Shown here: positions 9,227 through 17,129 of the stretch, in pieces
How the letters are laid out: each line of letters opens with the position of its first letter
How positions within the stretch are numbered: the stretch's first letter is position 1
From: an uncultured Lachnospiraceae bacterium
Lineage (GTDB): Bacteria; Bacillota; Clostridia; Lachnospirales; Lachnospiraceae
Length of the DNA stretch: 64,000 nt
Reading direction: 5' to 3'
Assembly: GCA_934320895.1 (NCBI GenBank)
Contig: CAKRFY010000004.1
Span: 62,001-126,000, forward strand
Made by a program: the position numbers and the translations under genes
The notes under the pieces: generated by a model
Told to the model about the DNA's origin: nothing
Seen by the model: only the letters and a program-made list of their open reading frames with translations
Databases searched by the model: none

Positions 9227-10399
9227 TTATTTTGAAATCTCAACAAGTCTGATACCAAAGTTTTCTTCTATAACAACTACCTCACCTTTTGCAACAAACT
9301 TTCCATTTACAAGGACATCAACAGGTTCTCCAGCCAGCTTATCAAGCTCTATAATAGTTCCCGGAGCGAAATCTAAAATTTCTTTTATTGATTTGTTTGT
9401 ACGTCCAAGTTCTACAGTTACCTCCAAAGGTACATCAAGCACAAGATCTATGTTCTCTTCCTGCATCAATGGGCTTACACCTGCATTGAAAGGCTGGAAC
9501 TGTGCAGACTGAACATTTACATTCTGCATCGGCTGCTGCATAGGTGGCATAGCATACTGTGGCTGCTGCTGCATCATAGGCTGTGCATTCATAACCGGCT
9601 GCTGTGGCATCTGCTGAGGCTGTGGTATCTGCTGCTGTGGCTGCGCTGTAGCTGCTGACTGTGATGCAGCAGCATTTTGTGCAGGCTGTTCATTAGCTAC
9701 TTCAGCCTGTTCTGCTCCAACAAATTTCTTGTACAATTCTCTGGCAAATTCAAAAGGATATAACTGCATGATCTGACTGTCAACCAGATCACCAATTTTC
9801 ATATCAAAAGAAACCTGAACCATCTCCCCTTCAAGGAAATTAACTAATTCAGTATCCTCTATAGTATCATTAAGATCTACAAGACTTGCAACTGGTGGAC
9901 TGATATCAACTTTCTTCTCAAGCATTGAAGAAAGAGAGGTTGCCGCTGATCCCATCATCTGATTCATCGCTTCGCTTATCGCACTAAGATGAAGCTCAGA
10001 CAATTCACCATCAGTGTTTGTACCATCCCCACCCATCATAAGGTCAGTAATTACTTTAACGTCATGTTCTTTAAGAATAAGGATATTATTTCCATCAATT
10101 CCACTTATATAAGATATATGTATAAAAACACACGGTCTGTCATACTGTGCAGACAATTCATTCATAGTAACATACGAAACTCTAGGAGTAGTTATCGTTA
10201 CTTTATTATTCAAGAGTGTTGATAATGTAGTTGCAGCAGTGCCCATATTTATATTGGCAATTTCTCCAACTGCATCTCTTTCTGCATCTGTAAGTCCCTC
10301 ACCTACATCCGATGCATCCTGTGCTTTAGCTGCACTACTATCCGATTTGTCGCCACCCGTCAACGCATCAATCTCTTCTTGAGTTAACATTCCATCCAT
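9227..10399 (-). CDS. fliY: Flagellar switch phosphatase FliY (CheC-like plus FliN domain)
   Basis: FliY is the Gram-positive replacement for FliN and also dephosphorylates CheY-P. The N-terminus (LTQEEIDALTGG) is a CheY-binding peptide like that of FliM. Two CheC-type active-site helices follow: EIANINMGTAATTLS near residue 46 and SEAMNQMMGSAATSLS near residue 140. A Gln/Pro/Met-rich linker spans about residues 235-300. The C-terminal SpoA/FliN domain (residues 310-390) contains LDVPLEVTVELGRT and ends in NFGIRLVEISK. The gene follows fliM. In Bacillus subtilis cheY comes next, but here fliO does. Confidence 0.95.
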   Translation of the reverse strand: MDGMLTQEEIDALTGGDKSDSSAAKAQDASDVGEGLTDAERDAVGEIANINMGTAATTLSTLLNNKVTITTPRVSYVTMNELSAQYDRPCVFIHISYISGIDGNNILILKEHDVKVITDLMMGGDGTNTDGELSELHLSAISEAMNQMMGSAATSLSSMLEKKVDISPPVASLVDLNDTIEDTELVNFLEGEMVQVSFDMKIGDLVDSQIMQLYPFEFARELYKKFVGAEQAEVANEQPAQNAAASQSAATAQPQQQIPQPQQMPQQPVMNAQPMMQQQPQYAMPPMQQPMQNVNVQSAQFQPFNAGVSPLMQEENIDLVLDVPLEVTVELGRTNKSIKEILDFAPGTIIELDKLAGEPVDVLVNGKFVAKGEVVVIEENFGIRLVEISK

Positions 10400-10403
10400 A
10401 GGT

Positions 10404-11384
10404 CTATTGCTCCTCCCTTATTACTGATGTAACTCGAACGGCATACGAATCTTTTGTCGCACCCGGAAGTGCAGTAAACTTCTTTATGTTTCCTACATAA
10501 ACTTCAAGTTCATCATTAACTTTAGTATCCAGTTTGATAATATCTCCAATCTGGATATTGATATAATCATTTACAGAAATAGAACTTCTGCCTAACATCG
10601 CCTTTACAGGAATCTTAGCGTAATCTATTATATCTTCTATAGCCTCCTGGTATGCACCAGTATCGCTTTCTTTCATGCTTGAATACCAGTATTTGGTGTT
10701 CAATTTGTCAATAACAGGCTCAACACATGAATATGGAATACATATGTTCATAAGACCCTCAACTGAACCTATCTTAACACTCATCGTTATAATAGCTGTC
10801 ATTTCACCCGGAGAAATAAACTGCGCAAACTGAGAATTAGTCTCTATTCTCTCTAACCGGGGTTCAATAGATATAACACTTTCCCACGGATCTACCAGCA
10901 GGTTTGTACATACTTCTAAAATTCTTTCCAAAATAATAAGCTCAATTTCAGTAAAATCCCTGCTTCTTTCCAATGGTGCTCCGCCACCACCTAACATTCG
11001 ATCTACTATCGTAAATCCGAGATTTGCTGAAAGTTCAACAATAATGTTTCCTTCTAATGGAGCAAAATTAACCACGCCTAAGATAACTGGATTTGAAAGT
11101 GCATTTGCGAACTCTGAATATGTATTTGCCTCAGCATTTACAACTTCCACCTGTACATTTTTTCTAAGATATGCCGGCAGATTAGTTGATAAAAGTCTTC
11201 CATAATTTTCAAAAATAATCTCCAGTGTACGAAGATGATCTTTTGAAAACTTAGATGGTCTTGCAAAATCATAGTTCTTTACCTGTTTTTCTTTGTTGTC
11301 GTTAAAATCATCTGCATTTAAATCACCATCATTAAACGCTTTGAGCAGATTATCTATCTCTTCCTGAGATAAGGTATCTCCCAT
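10404..11384 (-). CDS. fliM: Flagellar motor switch protein FliM
   Basis: FliM forms the C-ring and binds CheY-P. The ATG at 11384 lies 6 nt after GAGGTG, giving a 326-residue protein; a GTG at 11393 overlaps that ribosome-binding site and is unlikely. The N-terminus MGDTLSQEEIDNLL is the CheY-binding motif. The middle domain contains the FliG-contacting GGGGA loop, and the C-terminal SpoA domain begins near residue 245. fliY follows after 4 bp, so the two switch proteins are probably translated together. Confidence 0.96.
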   Translation of the reverse strand: MGDTLSQEEIDNLLKAFNDGDLNADDFNDNKEKQVKNYDFARPSKFSKDHLRTLEIIFENYGRLLSTNLPAYLRKNVQVEVVNAEANTYSEFANALSNPVILGVVNFAPLEGNIIVELSANLGFTIVDRMLGGGGAPLERSRDFTEIELIILERILEVCTNLLVDPWESVISIEPRLERIETNSQFAQFISPGEMTAIITMSVKIGSVEGLMNICIPYSCVEPVIDKLNTKYWYSSMKESDTGAYQEAIEDIIDYAKIPVKAMLGRSSISVNDYINIQIGDIIKLDTKVNDELEVYVGNIKKFTALPGATKDSYAVRVTSVIREEQ

Positions 11385-11492
11385 TATTTTCACCTCACAC
11401 CTAAAACCCTGTCTATGCTAACACAAAAAGATATCCAAGATTTCAGTTTTTATAAACCATAGTAATCATATCACATTTTCACTAAAAAGCAA

Positions 11493-11520
11493 AGTAATTT
11501 TTAATATAAATTTAATTACT
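11493..11520 (-). terminator. AT-rich hairpin between fliL and fliM, possible attenuator
   Basis: A 7-bp inverted repeat (AGTAATT/AATTACT) is followed on the minus strand within 6 nt by a run of five T. It lies in the largest gap of this part of the operon, between fliL and fliM (about 160 bp). It looks like a weak intrinsic terminator that could reduce read-through into the switch and export genes. This is inference from sequence only. Confidence 0.4.
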
Positions 11521-11548
11521 ACTTATAAATATAAACATTAACACATTA

Positions 11549-12070
11549 TTACTGATACATAAAGTTACTCAATGTGATTCCCACAATTGCCTTTGTATCA
11601 AATTTCTTCTGGATCTGCTCTAAAGCTTCTTTTTTCACTGCATCCTCAGAAATATCATCTTCTGTGTGAGCCTGGATCACTGAACGGATAATATCTGTAT
11701 ATACAGATGCTTTTGCTGTGATGGCATCTGTTCCAAAGTCTTTATAATCATCAGCCTTTTTGTTTACTGAAATAGTATATCCTGATAACATTGCATAATG
11801 CTGTGCTCCGTCAGAACCAGTCTTTAAGTTGATAGTCTGCTGTGAATCAAATGTTACAGGAGTATCTTCAAGGTCACTCATACTGTAATCAGCATCTGCC
11901 TTGGCATCTGAATCTCCATCAAGTTCAAGATTGAGCACTGATGCGACCTGTGTGATAAGATTGTTTGTTTTATTGAATGTTGGAACCATTACAAAAAACA
12001 TGATTGCTGTCAGCACAACATTAACTACTGTCAAAACTGTAATAATAACACTAAATATGTTCTTTTTCAT
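11549..12070 (-). CDS. fliL: Flagellar basal body-associated protein FliL
   Basis: FliL supports stator function around the motor. It has 173 residues with one N-terminal membrane helix (about residues 7-30), an acidic linker with repeated Asp, and an extracellular FliL domain ending in AIVGITLSNFMYQ. It follows motB by 14 bp, in line with its stator role. The domain is divergent, but length, topology and position fit. Confidence 0.9.
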   Translation of the reverse strand: MKKNIFSVIITVLTVVNVVLTAIMFFVMVPTFNKTNNLITQVASVLNLELDGDSDAKADADYSMSDLEDTPVTFDSQQTINLKTGSDGAQHYAMLSGYTISVNKKADDYKDFGTDAITAKASVYTDIIRSVIQAHTEDDISEDAVKKEALEQIQKKFDTKAIVGITLSNFMYQ

Positions 12071-12084
12071 AATCTCTGCCTTTC

Positions 12085-12888
12085 TTAATCATTGTTACTG
12101 TATATTTTTATTTCTACACGACGATTCTTTGCACGTCCGCTCTGCGATTTATTATCTGCGACCGGATCAGCAGAAGCTCGTCCTGATGCTTCGAGATACT
12201 TCACATTCAACCCCTTCTTCTGCTGAAGGTACTGTAAAACACTTGTTGCTCTCGCCGTAGAAAGTTCCCAGTTGCTTGAATATCTTGAAGTGCTTCCGAT
12301 AGGAACATTATCCGTATGTCCCTCAATCTTTATCCTCTTGTTCGAATATCCCTTAAGGATATCACCTACCCTGCTTATGATTGGCAGAGCACCACTTCTT
12401 ATATCTGCACTTCCTGAATCAAACAAAACACCTCCACTTAAAGAAATCATTACATACTGGTAACTGTTGTCCATGGAAACATCAACTGAATCCTGTAAAT
12501 GACTTTCCTCTGTCTTGCCTATAATATCACTGTATAACTGCTCTGTGGATTTCTGCTGCTGTTCTTTCTGCTGCTTCTCAAGTTCAGACATAGGATCTTC
12601 TTCTTTCTCAGACTCGCTTGCCTTTCCCATATCAGAATAATATTTATCAAGATTATTCAGCTGACTTGCACCACTTGAAACAAGCTGACCCTCACCTATA
12701 GCTTTTTCACCGCCATTAAGTATACTGAAACTACTTGAAAGCGATGCAACAAGTTCTGCATATTTTACCTGATCCACATTTGACATTGAATACAAAAGTA
12801 CGAAGAAGCAAAGCAAAAGGTTCATAAGGTCAGAAAAGGTATCTTTCCATCCGTCGGTTTTGATTTCTTCCTGCTCTTTTTTTGCCAT
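12085..12888 (-). CDS. motB: Flagellar stator protein MotB
   Basis: MotB anchors the ion-driven stator to peptidoglycan. The 267-residue protein has one N-terminal membrane helix (about residues 16-36) with the essential aspartate in DTFSDLMNLLL. A Gln/Glu/Lys-rich linker follows, then the OmpA-like peptidoglycan-binding domain with KIEGHTDNVPIG and ELSTARATSVLQYL. Its ATG overlaps the motA stop (TAATG). Whether the ion is H+ or Na+ cannot be told from sequence here. Confidence 0.96.
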   Translation of the reverse strand: MAKKEQEEIKTDGWKDTFSDLMNLLLCFFVLLYSMSNVDQVKYAELVASLSSSFSILNGGEKAIGEGQLVSSGASQLNNLDKYYSDMGKASESEKEEDPMSELEKQQKEQQQKSTEQLYSDIIGKTEESHLQDSVDVSMDNSYQYVMISLSGGVLFDSGSADIRSGALPIISRVGDILKGYSNKRIKIEGHTDNVPIGSTSRYSSNWELSTARATSVLQYLQQKKGLNVKYLEASGRASADPVADNKSQSGRAKNRRVEIKIYSNND

Positions 12889-13706
12889 TAAGCTTCACCA
12901 CCTTCAGCTGCCGGCTCGCCTGCCGCATCATCTCCTGAGCCCTCACGATCTCCAGGGGCTAAGAATGACTTAAGTTTTTCCTCAATAACTCGTGGGTTCT
13001 CACCTGCCTGTATAGAAAGAAGACCCTCTACCATGATCTGCTTCATAGTGATCTCATCCTCATTTTTCATCTTAAGTTTAAAAGATACAGGTACACATAT
13101 CCAGTTTGCCAAAAGTGAACCATATAATGTAGTAAGAAGGGCAACCGCCATGTTTGGTCCGATAGAACTCATATCATCCATGTTGTAAAGCATGTTTACA
13201 AGTCCGATAAGTGTACCGATCATTCCCCATGCAGGACCCATTCCAGCCCAGTTTGCCCAGAATCCTATTTTCTCATTGTGTCTTGTATCTACTGCATCAA
13301 GTTCAGTCTGCATAATATTTCTTACGAGTTCAGGATCTGTACCATCAACGATAAGCATAATTCCTTTTTTAAGGAAATCATCCTCGATTCCATTTGCAGC
13401 CTCTTCAAGTGCAAGAAGACCTTCTTTACGAGCAACATTTGACAGATTGATGATATTTTTGATCGCATCTGCCTGATTAAGTTCCTTTTTCTTAAGTGCG
13501 ATAGAAATCGACTTAAATGAATTGATAAATTCTGGAAAACCTTTAGCCTGAATCATCATACAGAATATTGAACCACCCAGAGTAATGAATACTGAAGGCA
13601 GATCTCCGAAATGCGGCATAGCAGCAAAACCATCTGCTCCTGTAACAATACCGAAGAAAACAACGACAACACATGCTATAAGACCTACAATAGTTGTAAT
13701 ATCCAA
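12888..13706 (-). CDS. motA: Flagellar stator protein MotA
   Basis: MotA is the ion-channel stator subunit that contacts FliG. Four membrane segments are visible at about residues 5-24, 30-46, 145-165 and 180-200. The conserved NWAGMGPAWGMIGTLIGLV block holds the channel helix. I favour a TTG start at 13706 (MDITTIVGL), 8 nt after AGGTGG. The tandem GTG codons at 13718 and 13715 overlap that ribosome-binding site and would add four residues. The C-terminal tail is Gly/Glu/Ala-rich. The motAB pair is embedded in the fla operon, as in several clostridia. Confidence 0.95.
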   Translation of the reverse strand: MDITTIVGLIACVVVVFFGIVTGADGFAAMPHFGDLPSVFITLGGSIFCMMIQAKGFPEFINSFKSISIALKKKELNQADAIKNIINLSNVARKEGLLALEEAANGIEDDFLKKGIMLIVDGTDPELVRNIMQTELDAVDTRHNEKIGFWANWAGMGPAWGMIGTLIGLVNMLYNMDDMSSIGPNMAVALLTTLYGSLLANWICVPVSFKLKMKNEDEITMKQIMVEGLLSIQAGENPRVIEEKLKSFLAPGDREGSGDDAAGEPAAEGGEA

Positions 13707-13745
13707 AACAGCCACCACCTTAATTTATTTTTATTTATTTGATTT

Positions 13746-13940
13746 CTATTTAAATTCAATAGAATTACATTCACGCTTATATAATATTACTAAATTTTTA
13801 ACTTCCTGTCTACTTTCTTTTATAATAAATTTCTTTCCGGTCGTCAAAGTAATAACCGTATCCGGCATCTCCTCCACCGTCTCTATCAGATCCGTGTTTA
13901 CAGTTATTTTAGACCCATTCATCTTGGTCACATCAATCAT
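13746..13940 (-). CDS. flbD: Flagellar protein FlbD (YlzI family)
   Basis: This 64-residue protein begins MIDVTKMNGSKITVNTDLIE and contains MPDTVITLTTGKKFIIKES, the signature of the small FlbD/YlzI family found in Firmicute and spirochete flagellar operons. Its biochemical role is not settled. The start at 13940 lies 8 nt after GGGGGAG; longer readings to 14015 have no such site. It sits between flgE and motA, the usual clostridial position. Confidence 0.9.
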   Translation of the reverse strand: MIDVTKMNGSKITVNTDLIETVEEMPDTVITLTTGKKFIIKESRQEVKNLVILYKRECNSIEFK

Positions 13941-14089
13941 ACACCAAACTCCCCCTTTTCTTCTTCCTTTTTTCATTATAACGGCGACGACAGTATTATA
14001 CACTGCCGCCACCATAAATTGTATACAGTCAAACTATGTAATCAATAATAATAAACCTGTTTTTGATCAATATACATTATCACTCATTC

Positions 14090-15679
14090 TTATCGTTTAA
14101 GATTTACAAGTTCTTCAAGCATTGAATCTGAAGTTGTAATGATTCTTGAGTTTGCCTGGAAACCTCTCTGTGTTGTGATCATGCTTGTAAACTCTGCTGC
14201 AAGATCTACATTTGACATTTCAAGTGCTCCAACTGCAAAACTTCCTGAAAGGCTTACATCCTCACCTACACCATCAAATTCACCTGAGTTAAGAGTTGCT
14301 GAGAATAATGAATCTCCCTCTGCCTCAAGACCTGAAGGGTTTGAGAATGTTGCTACAGCAATCTGACCAAGAAGTTTCTTTGAGCCATTATTATATGAAC
14401 CATAGATCATGCCCTTATCATCAATCGAGATACCACTCATCTCACCGGCAACATTACCTGCTCCAAGACCTTTTCTGTTTCCTTTTGAATAAGATGTATT
14501 TGAAACACCTGAGTTTGAATACTGGGTAAGGCTTGAAAGATCAACCTTAACTCCGCCTGAATCTGTTCCATCATTATATGATCCAAATGTATCGTCTAAT
14601 TTAGTTGCTGCATCTGTACCTAAATTTGTAACCTGAAATAAAATACTCTTAGTTGCATCAGATGTTTTAGTTGCATCTAAACCACTCTTACTAACCTGTG
14701 CAAAATCACCTGTCTCTGTATTAAATGACAATGTTGCTGCATCTGTTGCCGTTGTCTTATCGCCCTTAAGAGTAATTTCTCCAGTATCTGAATTTACAGC
14801 ATCTAATTTATATTTTACTCCACCAAGCTGAATCTCAACACCATTCCTTGCTGCATATGTAGTTTTTCCACCAGCTGTTGTGCTTGTAACAAATATTGAA
14901 TTTCCGTCTGCATCAGTAACATCAGAAAGCGTAACAGCATAATTATTAAGTGCTGGTGTTGGCGGTGTACCTGTACCTGCTGCTGTAGACGCTATTTTAT
15001 ACAGATTCATCTTAACTGTATATTCTTGTCCAAGTTTATCATAAAAACTAAATGTCATCTTTTTGCCATTTTTAGTATCAACCTTTGTATTATCTGTTAC
15101 CACAAGCTCCTTATCAGATTTATCAATATTACCTGAAATGGTAACAGCCGATGTCTGAGTCGGTGCATAATACATATTATCCGCAGACATAACTGTAAGA
15201 TCCTGAACAGTATTTTTTGTAATACTCTGGTTTCCCTGTGCATCTGTTGTAGCAAGCCATCCCTGTACTGTTGCACCGTTTGTTGTACAATACAATGTAC
15301 CGTTTGCATCTACATTTAAGGCTCCTGACTTTGTAAAATATGTAGAACCTGCTGATTTTACGATAAGGAATGAGTCTCCGTTTATCGCAATATCAAGTGC
15401 TCTATTTGTAGTCTGTGTACCACCCTGCTCAGTGATATTTGTTGTAATAGATGCCACTGATGAACCAAGACCTATCTGCTTTGCATTTGTACCAGCTGCA
15501 CCCGTTGTAGCATCTGCACCTGTTGCAGATGACACCGTCTGATAAAACTGGTCTGCAAAGTTTACACTGCTTGACTTAAATCCAACTGTATTTACATTGG
15601 CGATATTATTACCAATAACGTCCATCTTAGTCTGGTGTGTTTTAAGTCCTGCTACACCAGAATAAAGTGATCTCATCAT
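14090..15679 (-). CDS. flgE: Flagellar hook protein FlgE
   Basis: FlgE subunits build the hook. The N-terminal rod-type motif (SLYSGVAGLKTHQTKMDVIGN followed by NIANVNTVGFK) and the C-terminal motif (ALEMSNVDLAAEFTSMITTQ, RGFQANSRIITTSD) frame a Thr/Ser/Ala-rich centre. At 529 residues it is longer than the roughly 400-residue enteric hook protein, with the extra length in the exposed domains (about residues 150-400). GGAGG lies 9 nt before the first of two ATG codons. It is preceded by a 140-bp gap with a hairpin. Confidence 0.95.
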   Translation of the reverse strand: MMRSLYSGVAGLKTHQTKMDVIGNNIANVNTVGFKSSSVNFADQFYQTVSSATGADATTGAAGTNAKQIGLGSSVASITTNITEQGGTQTTNRALDIAINGDSFLIVKSAGSTYFTKSGALNVDANGTLYCTTNGATVQGWLATTDAQGNQSITKNTVQDLTVMSADNMYYAPTQTSAVTISGNIDKSDKELVVTDNTKVDTKNGKKMTFSFYDKLGQEYTVKMNLYKIASTAAGTGTPPTPALNNYAVTLSDVTDADGNSIFVTSTTAGGKTTYAARNGVEIQLGGVKYKLDAVNSDTGEITLKGDKTTATDAATLSFNTETGDFAQVSKSGLDATKTSDATKSILFQVTNLGTDAATKLDDTFGSYNDGTDSGGVKVDLSSLTQYSNSGVSNTSYSKGNRKGLGAGNVAGEMSGISIDDKGMIYGSYNNGSKKLLGQIAVATFSNPSGLEAEGDSLFSATLNSGEFDGVGEDVSLSGSFAVGALEMSNVDLAAEFTSMITTQRGFQANSRIITTSDSMLEELVNLKR

Positions 15680-15704
15680 AATATTTTTCCTCCTTATTTA
15701 TAAA

Positions 15705-15729
15705 ATATCAGTCATATCATGTCTGATAT
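15705..15729 (-). other. Hairpin just upstream of the flgE ribosome-binding site
   Basis: A 7-bp perfect inverted repeat (ATATCAG/CTGATAT, 11-nt loop) lies in the 140-bp gap between the DUF3766 gene and flgE. On the minus strand the stem is followed by TTTTATAA and then by the flgE GGAGG. It could be a partial terminator or an mRNA-stabilising 5' end for the hook gene. Function is inferred. Confidence 0.4.
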
Positions 15730-15818
15730 CTCAATAAAAGCCCGAATACTTAAAGATTTATCAATCGTTCAAAATCTTCACGCTTCCATATAAGGTCCAG
15801 CATATATCAAGTATTCTG

Positions 15819-16211
15819 TCAGCTTATTACTGCACCATCAATATTCGTAAATATTGAATCTGTTTTGTCATTCATCGCTGTAATGACTGTGTTATTTTTA
15901 ACATTTACGATAAATGCAAGATCATCTACCATAACCAAAGACTCCTGAATTCCTTTTTCCCTAGCCTTCGTTGTGCCATTTTCAAGACGTTCCATCTGCT
16001 CCGCAGATAAATTTATATTTCTATTTGCCAGTCTCTCATTAGCATGCTTTGAAAATTTTAAGCTCTCAGCAGATTTTTCCTGAGTAGAGTTAAGTATTTC
16101 TTCAAATGAATTCTCTGAGCCAGTGGATATATTTTTATCAACATTTTTCTGATTGATGATCTGACTTGCAAGTTTATTGATTGATGAATACCCATCATTA
16201 AGTCGTTGCAT
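15819..16211 (-). CDS. Flagellar operon protein of the TIGR02530/DUF3766 family
   Basis: This 130-residue protein lies between flgD and flgE, exactly where Firmicute operons carry the small conserved TIGR02530-type protein. The conserved core is visible: FSKHANERLANRNINLS, followed by an amphipathic helix, AREKGIQESLVMVDDLAFIV and NVKNNTVITAMN. It has no membrane segment. Its function is unknown but is presumed to concern hook assembly because of position. The ATG at 16211 follows GAGGTGG by 5 nt. Confidence 0.85.
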   Translation of the reverse strand: MQRLNDGYSSINKLASQIINQKNVDKNISTGSENSFEEILNSTQEKSAESLKFSKHANERLANRNINLSAEQMERLENGTTKAREKGIQESLVMVDDLAFIVNVKNNTVITAMNDKTDSIFTNIDGAVIS

Positions 16212-16252
16212 AATCTCCACCTCTCTTTTACTTTTTCCCTTTTCAATTCTAC

Positions 16253-17101
16253 CTACTCAGTTTTCTCTGTACTACTTGTACTATCGTCTGTACTGCTACC
16301 ATCCTTGTCTGTATCTGTTTTATCTGAATCAGTTTTATCATCTGTATCGGTCTTTTCTTTTACACCCTTTACAACAAGTGAAACATTTGATACATCCACA
16401 GTATTGTTAGAATCATCGAACACAAAACCAATCGTATATGTTCCTGCATCAAGTCCTGCAAATACTGATCTGTCAATTGTAAGCGTACCATCCTTATAAG
16501 AAAGCTTACTCTTGTCAACCTTTGTAGTATTTCCTTTTGAATCTATGATTCCGATTCCCATTGAAGATGCCTCATATCCATGTGAACCAAGACTTATACC
16601 TTTAACCTCGACATCCTGTGGATCTGAGTGTTTATATGTAATAGTCTGAGCCGCAACTTTTGGTAAATACTGTGAAATAAGATATGACGAATCAATAACT
16701 TCTGTAATATCATCATATGAATATAGATCACCATTAACCTGTACATACGCTTTATTATTCTGAATAGTTACTTTGTCTACTGTTCCCTGCACCTCTGTTA
16801 TATTTCCTGTGCTTGACTTCTGCTCAATCTTTACTTCTTTTCCTACAAGTGAATATGCTGATGTATTTACCGTAGTATTATTTAAGTTTTCCATCTGCTC
16901 AAGCTCTGAGAACTGTGCAAGCTGTGCTACATACTCAGTATTATCTGTTGGTTCAAGCGGATCCTGATACTGCATCTGTGTTACAAGTAACAAAAGGAAA
17001 TCTTCTTTTCCAAGTGAATCATTTGTCTTTCTCTCAGTTTTTTGCTGCGAACTCTCAGAAATCTGTACCTGACCATTTACTACTGGTGCTTCTGACGCCA
17101 T
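16253..17101 (-). CDS. flgD: Hook capping/scaffold protein FlgD
   Basis: FlgD caps the growing hook. The N-terminal export and capping region contains LGKEDFLLLLVTQMQYQDPLEPTDNT in two adjoining parts of the family signature, starting near residue 30. FlgD-type beta domains follow up to about residue 245. The last 35 residues are an unusual low-complexity tail of Asp, Thr, Ser and Lys that is not needed for capping in known FlgD proteins. It lies between fliK and the DUF3766 gene. Confidence 0.93.
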   Translation of the reverse strand: MASEAPVVNGQVQISESSQQKTERKTNDSLGKEDFLLLLVTQMQYQDPLEPTDNTEYVAQLAQFSELEQMENLNNTTVNTSAYSLVGKEVKIEQKSSTGNITEVQGTVDKVTIQNNKAYVQVNGDLYSYDDITEVIDSSYLISQYLPKVAAQTITYKHSDPQDVEVKGISLGSHGYEASSMGIGIIDSKGNTTKVDKSKLSYKDGTLTIDRSVFAGLDAGTYTIGFVFDDSNNTVDVSNVSLVVKGVKEKTDTDDKTDSDKTDTDKDGSSTDDSTSSTEKTE

Positions 17102-17129
17102 TATAATTCCTCCTTTCTATTTGCTTAGT

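Noticed and set aside
13585..14100. Open frame of 171 codons on the plus strand
   Set aside because: It spans the antisense of motA, the gap and flbD; the encoded protein is Ile/Thr/Val-rich without motifs.
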